Assembly (NCBI GenBank): GCA_031287525.1
Contig: JAITSU010000090.1
Span: 1 to 64,000 of the forward strand
Length of the DNA stretch: 64,000 nucleotides
Direction of reading: 5' to 3'
Origin: Zoogloeaceae bacterium
GTDB taxonomy: Bacteria > Pseudomonadota > Gammaproteobacteria > Burkholderiales > Rhodocyclaceae
Within the stretch, counting starts at the first letter, position 1; the number at the start of each line of letters is the position of its first letter. The translations under genes were made by a program, and so were the position numbers. This document shows positions 47,389-56,830 of the stretch, one piece after another. Under the pieces are notes generated by a model that was not told the origin of the DNA, searched no databases, and saw only the letters and a program-made list of their open reading frames with translations.

Positions 47389-48780
47389 TCAGCAGACCAG
47401 ATCAGTCGCAGCCGCCGTCCCGATTTCATGGGCGCTGGGGCTGTCCTGCCGGTACAGGGATTGATAGGGTTCGGAGTCATGATGTTGAGTCTGCAAAAGA
47501 TTGGCGAGGTCGAACAAGGCTTGCCTGGAGCCGCGATAGCCCATCCAGACACGGGCATAGCCCCCCATCAAATCGTATTGGGGGAATCCGGCATGGAGCA
47601 GGGGAAGGTTCAGGCGGCGGGCGGTTTCGGTGCCGTGAGAGTTGGTCATGACCAGTTCGGCATCATGGCGACGCGCCAGATGTTCGAGGTCTTCCAGGTC
47701 GCCGATGGTGATGTTGATACCCAGTTCCGTTAGCGCCTCCGCGCGCGCGGGCGAGACGGCGGCGACGATTTTCGCGCCCATGCCTTCTGCAAAGCGGGTG
47801 AACATGGCGAGTAAATCCGGGTCGGCAGCCAGTGCCAGACGCGCGAAACCGAGCATGAAATGGCTGTCCACCATCGCGTCCTGAAGCTGGTCGCGCTTGC
47901 GTTCCAGTTTTTCCGGCACGGGCTGACCGGAGATTTGCGCCAGCGTTTGGGTGAAGGCATCGCAGGCATCCAGCCCCATCAGACCACCGAAGCGGACATC
48001 GGGTACGCCGGTGCGCGCTTTGAGTTTGTCCGCCGCCTTGTCCAGTGATTTGCCAATCACCAGCGTGGCGATGGATTCGCCCATCGCGGCAATCTCGCGT
48101 CGGGGTGTACCGCCGAGGGTCAAGGAGGAAAATTCCGCTGGCACCAGATGTCCATCCAGCGAGTCGGCAATGTCGGGCAGCACGACGGGGCGCAGACCGA
48201 AGGCTTCAATCCATTCCTTGACACATTCCACGTCACCCGGCGTGAACATGCTGGAAGCCAGCACATTCACCTGCCGGGGACGGCGACCCGGATGCCCTGT
48301 TTTCGGCACCAGCGTTTCGATAATGGCTTCCAGCGCCAGCGCAAAGCCGGTTTCCAGACAGCCGAGAAAATCGGGCGTATTGACCGGAACAATGGCAACC
48401 TGTTCAAATTCCGTTTGCGTGGCACGAAAGGTTTTCAGGGTGCGGTGAATATCCGTGCCTTGGGTTTCCGAAAGTCCGGTGGTGACAAGACCGATCACTT
48501 CGGGCTTGCTCTTTTCCGAGAGTGTCGTGAGCGCCTGGGTGATGTTTTCATCCGCGCCCATGATGGTGGAAACCTGATCCATCGCCGTGGTTTGCAAGGG
48601 AATCGGCTCACGGAAATGTCGCACGAAAAACACCTTGCCAAAAGCAGTGCAGCCCTGTGAACCGTGCATCAGCGGCACGGCGCGCGCCAGCCCCAGAAAC
48701 GCCAACGCCGCGCCCAGCGGTTGACTGGATTTGAGGGGATTGACGGACAACGGCTTGACGGTTTTGCTGATTTCAGCCAT
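47389..48780 (-). CDS. nifN: FeMo-co assembly scaffold NifN
   Basis: 463 residues. [20 protein letters not shown] and [20 protein letters not shown] are the NifN signatures, and [20 protein letters not shown] follows. NifEN is an alpha2beta2 scaffold where NifB-co matures to FeMo-co. NifN replaces NifK in this complex. The ATG lies inside the last codons of nifE (8-nt overlap). Confidence 0.97.
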   Translation of the reverse strand: MAEISKTVKPLSVNPLKSSQPLGAALAFLGLARAVPLMHGSQGCTAFGKVFFVRHFREPIPLQTTAMDQVSTIMGADENITQALTTLSEKSKPEVIGLVTTGLSETQGTDIHRTLKTFRATQTEFEQVAIVPVNTPDFLGCLETGFALALEAIIETLVPKTGHPGRRPRQVNVLASSMFTPGDVECVKEWIEAFGLRPVVLPDIADSLDGHLVPAEFSSLTLGGTPRREIAAMGESIATLVIGKSLDKAADKLKARTGVPDVRFGGLMGLDACDAFTQTLAQISGQPVPEKLERKRDQLQDAMVDSHFMLGFARLALAADPDLLAMFTRFAEGMGAKIVAAVSPARAEALTELGINITIGDLEDLEHLARRHDAELVMTNSHGTETARRLNLPLLHAGFPQYDLMGGYARVWMGYRGSRQALFDLANLLQTQHHDSEPYQSLYRQDSPSAHEIGTAAATDLVC

Positions 48781-50185
48781 GCGCCTCTACTCCCAATATC
48801 GCGCCAACAAGGTTTTGCCGCGCCCACGGCGCGGGCGTGCGAACCGCCTGCCAGACCGGGCTTTCGATGGACAGCGCCAGTTGCCTTGCGAGTTCTTCCA
48901 TGCCGCAGTAACCGGCGTAGGCAAACTCCCGCTCCTGATTGATGTCGAGAAAAGGAATCCGCGCCTTCAACGCCGTGTAAAGATTGCGCCCGCCCGCAAT
49001 CAGAATGTCAGCGCGGTATTCGTGATAGGTAGAGAGCAGCGCCTTCGGGCTGCCGTCATCCATCATTCTGGCGTCGTCCCCCATCAATTCGCGGATGCGG
49101 GCTTTGTCTTCCTGCGTGGATTTTTTGGTCCCCGTCGCCACCACCTTCATGCCCAAATCCTGCAAGGCAGAAACAATCGACCAGGATTTCACGCCGCCGG
49201 TATAGAGCAACACCCGTTTGCCGTGCAGACGTTCCCGCCACGGTTGCAGCGCGGCATTGGCTTTGGCTTCTTCGCGGGCAATCAGGGATTCGGTACGGGC
49301 CATCAAATCGGCATCGCCAATCATGCGGGCAAAATCGCGCAGGGCGTTGGACGTATCCTGCACGCCGTAAAAGCTGCCCTCAAAGAACGGAATGTCGTAG
49401 TCCTCCTGCAACTTCCTCGCCACATTCAGTAACGCCTTGGCACACACCACCATCGTCACGCGAGCGCGATGCATGGTCTGCACTTCATGAAACCGGGCGT
49501 CGCCGGAGAGTTTCCCCAGAATCCGCAACCCCAATTCGTCAAACAGCGGCGCAACATTCCAGAATTCGCCCGCAATGTTGTATTCACCAATCAGGTTCAC
49601 ATCGTAAGTGGGAATCCTCGCCGGATGCGCCCGCGCAGCTTGCGGCTCGGCAGTGCCAATCACATACTTGAACATCGCCTCGCCCGCCAGACGGTTGCCC
49701 AGATTCTTGGTGCCATAAAACCCGGCAGCATCAACCGGAATCACCGGCACGCCCCAACGCGCCGTCGCCGCCTTGCAGACGGATTCCATATCGTCGCCAA
49801 TCAGCGCGGTTACACAGGTAGCATAGACAAACACGGCAGCCGGATGGTAATGCGCCACCGCCTGCTTGATGGCATGAAACAGCCGCTTCTCCGAGCGCCC
49901 CATCACGATGTCGGTTTCCGACAAATCAGTCGTCATGCCAATGCGATACAGCGCAGTACCGGAAGCGCGCGCCCCCCGGTTATCCCAGGAGTTGCCCGAA
50001 CAGGCAATCGGCCCGTGCACGATGTGCGCCACATCCGCAATCGGCAACAAGGCAATCTGCGCCCCGTCGAACGCACACCCACCCGCCGCCGCGCCCGGCC
50101 TGGGTCGGGCGCAACCCGATTTTTCCTTGTGGTTATGGCGACATGCCGGTTCGTCAAGCAATGCCTGAATTTCACTGGCTTTCAT
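48773..50185 (-). CDS. nifE: FeMo-co assembly scaffold NifE
   Basis: 470 residues. The N-terminal Cys-rich stretch ([20 protein letters not shown]) and [35 protein letters not shown] are typical of NifE. AGGAG precedes the ATG. It opens the nifE-N-X-rseC-DUF269-DUF683-fdxB operon. Confidence 0.97.
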   Translation of the reverse strand: MKASEIQALLDEPACRHNHKEKSGCARPRPGAAAGGCAFDGAQIALLPIADVAHIVHGPIACSGNSWDNRGARASGTALYRIGMTTDLSETDIVMGRSEKRLFHAIKQAVAHYHPAAVFVYATCVTALIGDDMESVCKAATARWGVPVIPVDAAGFYGTKNLGNRLAGEAMFKYVIGTAEPQAARAHPARIPTYDVNLIGEYNIAGEFWNVAPLFDELGLRILGKLSGDARFHEVQTMHRARVTMVVCAKALLNVARKLQEDYDIPFFEGSFYGVQDTSNALRDFARMIGDADLMARTESLIAREEAKANAALQPWRERLHGKRVLLYTGGVKSWSIVSALQDLGMKVVATGTKKSTQEDKARIRELMGDDARMMDDGSPKALLSTYHEYRADILIAGGRNLYTALKARIPFLDINQEREFAYAGYCGMEELARQLALSIESPVWQAVRTPAPWARQNLVGAILGVEAHG

Positions 50186-50214
50186 GGAGTTCTCCTGATG
50201 GTTGCTTAGTACCT

Positions 50215-50230
50215 AGCAAGAGATGAGCCA
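50215..50230 (-). promoter_or_regulatory. Sigma54 -24/-12 promoter of the nifE operon
   Basis: Minus strand TGGCTC, ATCTC, TTGCT. GG-N10-GC spacing is correct; one base of the -24 box (T for A) deviates. Confidence 0.8.
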
Positions 50231-50274
50231 TGAATCAAGCTGTTGTTTTTGTTGTGTTTATTTTGAGATGCTTC

Positions 50275-50290
50275 TGTAGGAAAACCTACA
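50275..50290. promoter_or_regulatory. NifA upstream activator site for nifE
   Basis: A perfect TGT-N10-ACA, almost fully palindromic (TGTAGG ... CCTACA), 45 bp upstream of the nifE -24 element. The other part of this 358-bp gap (50291-50543) shows no gene or clear promoter for the TIR-STAND gene. Confidence 0.78.
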
Positions 50291-50543
50291 ATTTCAGACT
50301 CGAACCAACGTAGAACCCGATTTTTTTGCTTGCTTGCTCTGTACAGAATGGCACCAGCCAGCAAGACAAGTCATGCACGGCTCGTACTTCCCCCCACAAA
50401 AGAAGAGGAAAATTCGCCGCCATGCCTCACGAAAAGCATCATTTATTATTTTAGTGGCATTTACGCGATTGCCTTGGCATGTTTGGGGCTTCGCAAAAGC
50501 GGTGGTGTCGTGGCATGATGCGGCTCATGACACGGGAGAAAGC

Positions 50544-52790
50544 ATGAGCCAGCAAAAATCGGACTGCCATCAAACTACAGGGAACAACCCGCAGAAGCGT
50601 TTCAAGGTCGCACTCTCATTTCCGGGAGAGCATCGGAAAACAGTAGAGGAGATCGCATCAGGATTGGCTGCTACTTATACGGAGCGCAGTGTTCTTTATG
50701 ATTCCTATCACCGTGATGAGTTCGCACGGGCTAACCTTGATATTCATCTTCAGAATCTGTATCACAATGAGTCCGAACTCATCGTTGTGTTCATTTGTGC
50801 CGATTATGATAGAAAAGAATGGTGTGGCATTGAGTGGAGAGCGATTCGTGACCTCATGCATCACAAAGAAACAAGCGACAGGATAATGTTTGTCAAATGT
50901 GGTGATGGAAAAGTTGACGGTCTTTTTGAAACAATTGACGGTTATGTAGATGCGAACAAAGTTAGTATCGAAGAGATAATTGGGGATATTGTAAAACGCC
51001 ATTCCTCCTTATGTCCGGAAAACGAACCGCCCCCAGCCCCCTCACCGCCTAAAAAAAGCAGACTCCCCGCCGAACTTACCGACCCGAACGCCAAAAAGCT
51101 GCAACCCCGTGAATCCGGGTTTTTAGGTCGGGACGCACAAGTCAGCGAAATCATGGCGCAGCTTACGGCAGGCAAAAACGTCTTTGTCGTCGGGACGGGC
51201 GGTATCGGGAAAACGGAAATTTGCAAAGCTGCCCTGCGAGCGCGGCTGACGACGGCAGCCGCGCATACACAAAGAACCTTCTGGATCGACGTCAACGACT
51301 GTAAAAGCACACCGCAGTTTGTGAAAAAACTCGGCAAGGGCATGGGGCTTGCTGACAAGACGCTGGAAACCATCAACACGGTTGAGGATTTGTCGCCGCA
51401 TCTGCTGGCAGGACTCTATTACCTCGACAATCTGGAAACCTATGCTGAAGCAGCAGCGCCGGATAGCATCCCCAGCCTGACCCGGCTGCTGGAAGTGCCA
51501 GACCTGCAAGTTCTGGCCTCTTCGCGCGAAACCCTGCAACGGTTGTTGCGTAGCGGGCATGAGATCAAGGTCACCAAAGGACTGGAAGAGGATGACGCGG
51601 CGAAAGTGTTTCTCGGAATATGGTCGGGTAAAGCGCCGGACGCCGGGGAATTGCGGGCATTCGTCCGCGAAAAACTGGGCGGACATCCGCTGAGTATTGT
51701 CCTGCTTGCCCAACTGGGCGGCGACTATTCGTGGGCAAGGCTGCGTGAAGTATGGGAAACAGAGGGTCCGAACATTACCCATTCCAATGACGACCATCTC
51801 AACAGCCTGTTGTTTTCATTTTCCCTCACCCGTGACGTGCTGGACAAAACGCCCGGCGCACTGGACCTGTGGCAGTTTGCGGCCCTGTTTTACGAGCCTT
51901 TCGACGAGGAAACACTCAATACATGGGAATCCGTGAGCGAGTTCATGTTGGCGCGTCAAGCGCTGACTCGATACCACATCCTGCTGCGAGATGATGCCGG
52001 ATTCACCATGCTGCCCCCTATGGCACACTATGCGCTGGCGAAAGAGCATCTGGGCATTCCTGCCAGCACGCCTTTTTCGTGGGACAGTGCGTGTAAGCTG
52101 GCTTACGGGTATTTTTTCAAACTCTCCCTTTTGGCATCTGAAACCGCCAGTTCTGAGGAAAACATCCGATCTCGCCATCGAATTACCCAACAATTGTCGA
52201 CCATTGGACATTTGTGGGAGTGCGATTTCCTCTCCGATATGGCAGATCGGGACGAGTCCACAAAGCTGCATCGTCAGATCGGAAACTGCTATCAATTTGA
52301 CGTAGTTGTCGGGCAAGCATTGCTGCGTTGGCGCTATGAAAACAGTCGGGACGCCCTGACATGCCTGTTGCTGGGCAACCTTGAACGTCGTCTGGGCGCA
52401 GTGGATGCGGCGCGGCGGCTGTATCAGGAGGCAATTTCGCTTTATGAAAAGGAACGGGATGATTTAGGCCGTGCCAATGTCTGCCAAGCGCTCGGAGACT
52501 TGTGGCTTGCCGAAAACGAACCGCAAAAAGCCCTGTCTTTTTACGAACCGGCGCGAGGACTGTATGAAAAAGAACAAGAACCCATGGGATTGGCCTATAC
52601 GCTGGTCGAGATCATCCGCTGCCGGTATCGCTTGCACAAGCTGCCACAGATCGAGTTGGATGCTTTGGCGAAACAGGCATGCCAAAGCGCGCAGAATTCG
52701 GGTGTAACAAGTGTTAAGGAATATGTCAATGAGGCGCTTTACGAGGCTTGCGACAAGGATAAAAACAAGTTGAAGGCGCTTTTGGAATGA
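50544..52790 (+). CDS. TIR-STAND ATPase with TPR-like C-terminus (NLR-like, putative defence)
   Basis: 748 residues from ATG 50544 (GGAG 6 nt upstream). An N-terminal TIR domain (about residues 16-140) includes RFKVALSFPGEHRKTVEEIA, VVFICADYDRKEWCGIEW and candidate catalytic Glu97. A Pro-rich linker leads to a STAND/NB-ARC ATPase: GFLGRDAQVSEIM, Walker A GTGGIGKT (217-224), the Walker B-like LYYLDNLE, SSRETLQ and the GGHPLSIVLLAQL helical segment. From about residue 590, TPR-like repeats occur (LGNLERRLGAVDAARRLYQE, QALGDLWLAENEPQKALSFY). Such proteins sense phage and deplete NAD. No nif role is expected. Confidence 0.88.
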   Translation: MSQQKSDCHQTTGNNPQKRFKVALSFPGEHRKTVEEIASGLAATYTERSVLYDSYHRDEFARANLDIHLQNLYHNESELIVVFICADYDRKEWCGIEWRAIRDLMHHKETSDRIMFVKCGDGKVDGLFETIDGYVDANKVSIEEIIGDIVKRHSSLCPENEPPPAPSPPKKSRLPAELTDPNAKKLQPRESGFLGRDAQVSEIMAQLTAGKNVFVVGTGGIGKTEICKAALRARLTTAAAHTQRTFWIDVNDCKSTPQFVKKLGKGMGLADKTLETINTVEDLSPHLLAGLYYLDNLETYAEAAAPDSIPSLTRLLEVPDLQVLASSRETLQRLLRSGHEIKVTKGLEEDDAAKVFLGIWSGKAPDAGELRAFVREKLGGHPLSIVLLAQLGGDYSWARLREVWETEGPNITHSNDDHLNSLLFSFSLTRDVLDKTPGALDLWQFAALFYEPFDEETLNTWESVSEFMLARQALTRYHILLRDDAGFTMLPPMAHYALAKEHLGIPASTPFSWDSACKLAYGYFFKLSLLASETASSEENIRSRHRITQQLSTIGHLWECDFLSDMADRDESTKLHRQIGNCYQFDVVVGQALLRWRYENSRDALTCLLLGNLERRLGAVDAARRLYQEAISLYEKERDDLGRANVCQALGDLWLAENEPQKALSFYEPARGLYEKEQEPMGLAYTLVEIIRCRYRLHKLPQIELDALAKQACQSAQNSGVTSVKEYVNEALYEACDKDKNKLKALLE

Positions 52791-52792
52791 AT

Positions 52793-53072
52793 TTACGGGA
52801 AGTAACGATAATGTCCGGTAATGGGGAATTCAAACCGTCGATTTTTTTCCGCATGTCTGAGCCGATGTTGTGAATGATGAGGTAACACTGACCGTCTACG
52901 CTGCGTTTGTCCGAGATAATGACGATATGGGGCAAACGTCCTGCAACAGTTTACGCAACCAAATCGCCGGGGCGGTAGTCTTTGGGGGCGCTGTTTTGCA
53001 GTTTTGCGCCGCGCCGATGGTCGATATTGCTGTCGGTGCTTTTTAGTCCTCAATAGCGGGGATAGGCGGAAA
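52793..53072 (-). pseudogene. DUF1287 protein remnant
   Basis: Read on the minus strand, the sequence gives YPRY, stop, GLKSTDSNIDHRR, then DYRPGDLVA, stop, TVAGRLPHIVIISDKRS and IIHNIGSD. After a frameshift it gives RFEFPITGHYRYFP before TAA 52793-52795. These pieces match the second half of DUF1287 proteins in order. Two in-frame stops (probable Trp codons lost) and a frame change show it is dead. The 5' half is missing. It lies between the TIR-STAND and Fic genes. Confidence 0.75.
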
Positions 53073-53107
53073 TTGTGAACGACAGCGGTTTCTACGCTGC
53101 CGCCGAC

Positions 53108-54175
53108 CTAAAACCCTTGCTGGGAGGAGTCTGTCTTGCCGTAAGCAGTTGTTCGTCCCGCACCGATTTTTACGATATGTCCCGATTTAACCAGCGCAGC
53201 AAGGGTGCGTTCTACTGTCACCTGGCTGATGTCTGGAACGGCTTGCAGAATTTCGGCTTTGGTAATTTTGCCAAGTTTATTGTCGATGATGGCTTTGACA
53301 CGCTTAGGTTTGGAAAGTCCACGCTGACCTAGATATTCCACTCTGTTTTCAAATTCGCCGTATGCTTTTTGCAAAATGCCGAGGTAATAGCGAATAAAGG
53401 GCAGATAGTCGTTTTCATTTTCATGCCAGGCTGCGGAACTGTCCTGCAACGCCTCATAATAGGTGTCCTTGCTGTTTTCAATCAGTTTTTCCAGGCTGAT
53501 GTATTTGCCAACAATATATCCTGCACGGTAGAACAGAAGCAGCGTCAGCAGACGGCTCATGCGTCCATTGCCATCATTGAAGGGATGAATGCAGAGAAAA
53601 TCGAGCACAAACATGGGGATCAGCAGAAGCGCATCGTATTGGTCTTTATCCAAACCTTCCACGAATGCCACGCATAGTCTGTCCATCGCGTCGGCGGTAA
53701 GATACGCCGGTACAGGTTGAAAACGAACGGTTTGCTTACCATCAACATCGGTTTGGGCAATATAGTTGTCCGCGTTTTTATATGCGCCACCTACGCCGCT
53801 ACGGGAGAAGGAGTAAAGCTGTTTATGCAGTTGCAATATAATGTTCGGGCGGGGATGGATGTAGTCGTAACTTTCGTGAATCGTCGCCAATACGTCACGG
53901 TAGCCCACAATTTCCTGCTCGGTTCGGTTTTTCGGCGCGGATTTGTCGCGTACCAGTTCTTCCAGACGTTTGTCAGTCGTGTTGATGCCCTCAATACGGT
54001 TTGATGCGCCTGTACTTTGTATTTTCGCAATCTCCATCAAGGTCGTCAGCGCGTCAGCATGGGCTTCCACAAACAAGCCCTGTTTGCCTTTGTGTTCATG
54101 GATGCTGGTGAGCATCGCCACAATATCCGGCGTGAGCAAGGCTTTCGGTGTGTCCAGATAATCAAAGTTCTTCAT
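53108..54175 (-). CDS. Fic-domain protein with inhibitory helix and C-terminal winged helix
   Basis: 355 residues. Fic proteins transfer AMP (or another nucleotide part) to target hydroxyls. The catalytic motif HPFNDGNGR starts at His197. The N-terminal inhibitory motif SNRIEG (Ser58, Glu62, Gly63) fits the S/TxxxEG pattern of self-inhibited class II Fic proteins. A C-terminal winged-helix-like region (KITKAEILQAVPDISQVTVE, TLAALVKSGHIVKIG) suggests DNA binding. Its AT-richer codons and non-nif function mark it as part of an insert. The upstream inverted repeats at 54178-54256 may be its own operator. Confidence 0.92.
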   Translation of the reverse strand: MKNFDYLDTPKALLTPDIVAMLTSIHEHKGKQGLFVEAHADALTTLMEIAKIQSTGASNRIEGINTTDKRLEELVRDKSAPKNRTEQEIVGYRDVLATIHESYDYIHPRPNIILQLHKQLYSFSRSGVGGAYKNADNYIAQTDVDGKQTVRFQPVPAYLTADAMDRLCVAFVEGLDKDQYDALLLIPMFVLDFLCIHPFNDGNGRMSRLLTLLLFYRAGYIVGKYISLEKLIENSKDTYYEALQDSSAAWHENENDYLPFIRYYLGILQKAYGEFENRVEYLGQRGLSKPKRVKAIIDNKLGKITKAEILQAVPDISQVTVERTLAALVKSGHIVKIGAGRTTAYGKTDSSQQGF

Positions 54176-54177
54176 CT

Positions 54178-54256
54178 GCTATCTCCATCATTGGCACATT
54201 ATCTACATCATTCTGCCCATGTATGATGTAGAAAACAAGTTATTGATGGAGATAGC
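54178..54256. promoter_or_regulatory. Nested inverted repeats upstream of fic
   Basis: An outer 13-bp perfect inverted repeat pairs 54178-54190 with 54244-54256. Inside it, 54203-54211 (CTACATCAT) pairs with 54223-54231 (ATGATGTAG). They surround the region just before the fic ATG and look like an operator for the winged helix of Fic or the ends of a small mobile unit. Confidence 0.55.
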
Positions 54257-54290
54257 GTAACCCAGATATCACGTCATGCACCGCAACGGC

Positions 54291-54311
54291 GGGCGGGTTT
54301 GAAACCCGCCC
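54291..54311. terminator. GC-rich hairpin after the nifH operon
   Basis: GGGCGGGTTT (54291-54300) pairs with AAACCCGCCC (54302-54311); the realistic loop is about 5 nt. It lies just beyond the end of the last gene of the nifHDKT operon (minus strand). A U-run is lacking, so termination is probable but not certain. Confidence 0.5.
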
Positions 54312-54312
54312 C

Positions 54313-55302
54313 CTACACCACATAAGTCCGATGCAACCAGTTCCGCACGATGTCTACATCCCGCTGTGGCAGGTAGGCGAAGCCGTTCAGGGCATCTTCG
54401 ACGACGGTTTGGGCAACCCGGTTCGGCACGGCTTTGGTGGTCAGGAGGTGGAAGAACCAGGCAAATGGGTAGCCGATTTCACGGTCGAAGCTTTGCAGGG
54501 CGGCGTGGAGTTTGAGACCGTTTGTGCCCGATTCGAGCGCGATGTCAGGAAGTTTGCCGGAGAAGGTGGCGATGGGTTGGGCGCGGTATTGGGTCTGCTG
54601 GTAGCGGTCAAGATATTCCCGCAAGGCGATGAGCCAGTGCTGGCTGAATACGGCAGTGGCTCCGGCGCTGCTGTTTTGCCAGTCTGCGAGCAGACGCTGG
54701 ATGGGCAGACGCTCCGGGCGTTGGGCGCTCATGCGTTCCAGGGTGGCGCCGACGTGAGTGAGGCGGCGAAAATGGTAGCGCGCTTCATTGGATGCCTGCA
54801 ACTTGACGGGCAAGCGGGATTTTATTTCCATGGGGTCGATGAGTTCGGAGAGGGAATTCGGCTCACCCTCCTCCACCCGCCCCAGACGATGGCTGCCGGT
54901 TTCCTGCAAGGTTTCGATTTCCAGTTGCAGGAATTCCGCTGGGGCTTCGCCGGTTTTGGCAACCAGATAGTGCGTACTGCCAATGAAACGGGTCGCGTAG
55001 AGGGGAGTGGCTTCCAGTTCGTCAAGCAGCGCGGGAAGGTCGCCGCCGTGCTTGTTCAGCACAATTTCTGCCCAAGTTTCAAGATTGCCGGCAACCGGAT
55101 TACCCTGGGCATCGACGACCCCGCCCAGACGATACCAACCACCCCGATGGAGGCGGTATTGGAAGGGCCATTCGGGTTGGGCGGCGGCCAGTTGCTTGAC
55201 GAGCGCATCGACACCACCGGAAACCGGCGTTTGTTTGCAGGCTGCCTGAAGACTGGGGGTGAGGTTTTTGCAGTATTCCTGCCAGGCAAAAGTCGTATTC
55301 AT
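54313..55302 (-). CDS. Unknown protein, last gene of the nifHDKT-nifY operon
   Basis: 329 residues from ATG 55302. The sequence shows FAWQEYCKNLTPSLQAACKQ, AAAQPEWPFQYRLHRGGWYR, NLETWAEIVLNKHGGDLPAL and WFFHLLTTKAVPNRVAQTVV. No signal peptide, membrane span or cofactor motif was seen. I do not recognise the family beyond its nif setting. The gene starts 1 nt after the DUF6129-like gene, so it is translated from the nif transcript. A role in nitrogenase assembly or protection is possible. Confidence 0.75.
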   Translation of the reverse strand: MNTTFAWQEYCKNLTPSLQAACKQTPVSGGVDALVKQLAAAQPEWPFQYRLHRGGWYRLGGVVDAQGNPVAGNLETWAEIVLNKHGGDLPALLDELEATPLYATRFIGSTHYLVAKTGEAPAEFLQLEIETLQETGSHRLGRVEEGEPNSLSELIDPMEIKSRLPVKLQASNEARYHFRRLTHVGATLERMSAQRPERLPIQRLLADWQNSSAGATAVFSQHWLIALREYLDRYQQTQYRAQPIATFSGKLPDIALESGTNGLKLHAALQSFDREIGYPFAWFFHLLTTKAVPNRVAQTVVEDALNGFAYLPQRDVDIVRNWLHRTYVV

Positions 55303-55303
55303 G

Positions 55304-55567
55304 TTATTCGCCTGCTTCGACGCGCGCCGCAACCACAATGCCAGTGGCAACGTCGAAGTCACTGGTGAATTCCAGGCAATGACCGCTGGCATTGGTGAAC
55401 AGGAAAAAGAAGTCAGCGGGTGTTTCCAGCGCCGGTTTGAGACGGGCGGGTACGTCGTCTTCACTGCATTCGGTAAACATCACGCCGGGGAATTGTTCAC
55501 GCAACTGCGTGGCGCTTTTTCCCGACGCAGCGGCAGCGACGGCAGCCAGAGTATCTGGAGTCAGCAT
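55304..55567 (-). CDS. Small nif-associated protein (possibly DUF6129)
   Basis: 87 residues: MLTPDTLAAVAAAASGKSAT, QLREQFPGVMFTECSEDDVP and TNASGHCLEFTSDFDVATGI. It resembles small proteins encoded beside nifY; the DUF6129 label is from memory and not certain. It lies 1 nt after nifY and 1 nt before the next gene. The function is unknown. Confidence 0.75.
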   Translation of the reverse strand: MLTPDTLAAVAAAASGKSATQLREQFPGVMFTECSEDDVPARLKPALETPADFFFLFTNASGHCLEFTSDFDVATGIVVAARVEAGE

Positions 55568-55568
55568 G

Positions 55569-56315
55569 TCAGGCTTCCTCTGCGGCGGGGATGTCTTCGT
55601 CCAACTCGTTCCCGTATTTTTGCAGCGAGGCGGCGGGTACGCCCATGATGCGGGCAAGCCAGGGCGGCGGGGTGTTGAGGTGTTGTTGCAGTTGGGCAAG
55701 CGTTGTCCGCGCCGCGCCGCCTCCGGGTTGTTTGACGGGATGTACGCCCGCCCGCACGACCTTGGCAGCGGCGGGACCGCCGATGGATTGCAGGTAAAGT
55801 ATCTGGCAATCGCGGATGAGCGCCGCGCGAGCGGCGTTTTTGTCTTCTTCCTGGTCGGCTTCCAGCGCGCCGCGCACGGCAATGAGTTTGATGGCGTCAG
55901 AAGAAACCTGATAAATCAGGAAACGCTCGCAGGAACCGAAGTGGCCATCCAGTTCCTCCGCGCGGTTGGAGGCAATCGCCACCCGGATGGAACGGGGCAA
56001 GTCGCCGTCGGCGTAGGCTTCGACAGCGGGCAGGTCGCTGCCTTCGACACCTTCGCCTTTGAAAAGCTTGATGACGGCTTTCAGAGCATCGGGTTCGACA
56101 CCGACGATGCAGTTTTCTTCGGCGTGATTGCCCGCGAGGATGCCGCGCAGGTCTTCGACGGTGATTTGCGCGAGTCTGGTTTCGGTCAGCGGCAGGTCGT
56201 AACGCTCAACCAGCGCGCCGACAAATGCCTTGACCTCAAGACCATTCAGAAGCCGCGCGGCATGGGCAATTCGCAGGGCGGCTTCGCGGGAGGCGATGGG
56301 CGGATTCCCGGACAT
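55569..56315 (-). CDS. nifY: NifY/NafY-type apo-dinitrogenase and cofactor-binding protein
   Basis: 248 residues from ATG 56315 (AGGAG upstream). The N-terminal helical domain (REAALRIAHAARLLNGLEVK through LRGILAGNHAEEN) and the C-terminal NifX-like domain (IRVAIASNRAEELDGHFGSC, FLIYQVSSDAIKLIAVRGAL) match NifY/NafY. It holds apo-NifDK and FeMo-co before insertion. A late tail (PPPWLARIMGVPAASLQKYG) is common in this group. Confidence 0.93.
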   Translation of the reverse strand: MSGNPPIASREAALRIAHAARLLNGLEVKAFVGALVERYDLPLTETRLAQITVEDLRGILAGNHAEENCIVGVEPDALKAVIKLFKGEGVEGSDLPAVEAYADGDLPRSIRVAIASNRAEELDGHFGSCERFLIYQVSSDAIKLIAVRGALEADQEEDKNAARAALIRDCQILYLQSIGGPAAAKVVRAGVHPVKQPGGGAARTTLAQLQQHLNTPPPWLARIMGVPAASLQKYGNELDEDIPAAEEA

Positions 56316-56341
56316 GGACGGCTCCTTTGCAGACAGGGATT

Positions 56342-56530
56342 TCAGGCGTAGGTGATGCTGCCGGAAGGACAAACGTCCATGCACGAGGGCGAGTCTTTAT
56401 CCTCGCATTCGGTACAGCTCTCGGCATTGACAACGAGGTTGCCTTTTTTGACGCTGATGGATTGGGTGGGACAAACCGGAATGCAGTCGTCGCAGCGGGT
56501 ACATTCATCAACATTGATGGTTACAGCCAT
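56342..56530 (-). CDS. 2[4Fe-4S] ferredoxin between nifT and nifY
   Basis: 62 residues from ATG 56530 (AGGAG upstream). Motifs are CTRCDDCIPVCP and CTECEDKDSPSCMDVCP, with an insertion in the second cluster motif as in nif ferredoxins. It is encoded in the nifHDKT operon and may give electrons to NifH or to assembly reactions. Confidence 0.92.
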   Translation of the reverse strand: MAVTINVDECTRCDDCIPVCPTQSISVKKGNLVVNAESCTECEDKDSPSCMDVCPSGSITYA

Positions 56531-56562
56531 GATGTCACTCCTGTAAGTTGTTTTGAGTCGCG

Positions 56563-56790
56563 TTAATCTTCTGCCGCCCCCAAACGCCTGGCGCGCACCG
56601 AAACCGGCAGACGCGCCGGTTTGGGAATGGGGTCGATGTAATAGCTGCCGCCGTTTTCCAGTTTCAATTCGCCGCCCCATTTTTCCGGGGTGTCAAACTC
56701 GATGGCTTCGATGGCGGCTTCCAGGTCGCGCTTGGGCAGGTAAAACACCAGACCTCCGGCGGGGTTCTGGCGAATCATGATGTTGGCCAT
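56563..56790 (-). CDS. nifT: NifT/FixU protein
   Basis: 75 residues from ATG 56790. NIMIRQNPAGGLVFYLPKRD, KWGGELKLENGGSYYIDPIP and PARLPVSVRARRLGA are diagnostic of NifT. The function is not established and mutants often have no phenotype. It follows nifK, with a hairpin at 56831-56862 in the gap. Confidence 0.94.
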   Translation of the reverse strand: MANIMIRQNPAGGLVFYLPKRDLEAAIEAIEFDTPEKWGGELKLENGGSYYIDPIPKPARLPVSVRARRLGAAED

Positions 56791-56830
56791 TACAGTTTTC
56801 CTTTTTACGAGGTCAGGTGGCAAGGGATTT

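Noticed and set aside
50334..50543. 70-residue N-terminal extension of the TIR-STAND frame
   Set aside because: ATG 50544 has a good ribosome site and the TIR domain starts soon after; the extension has no domain character.
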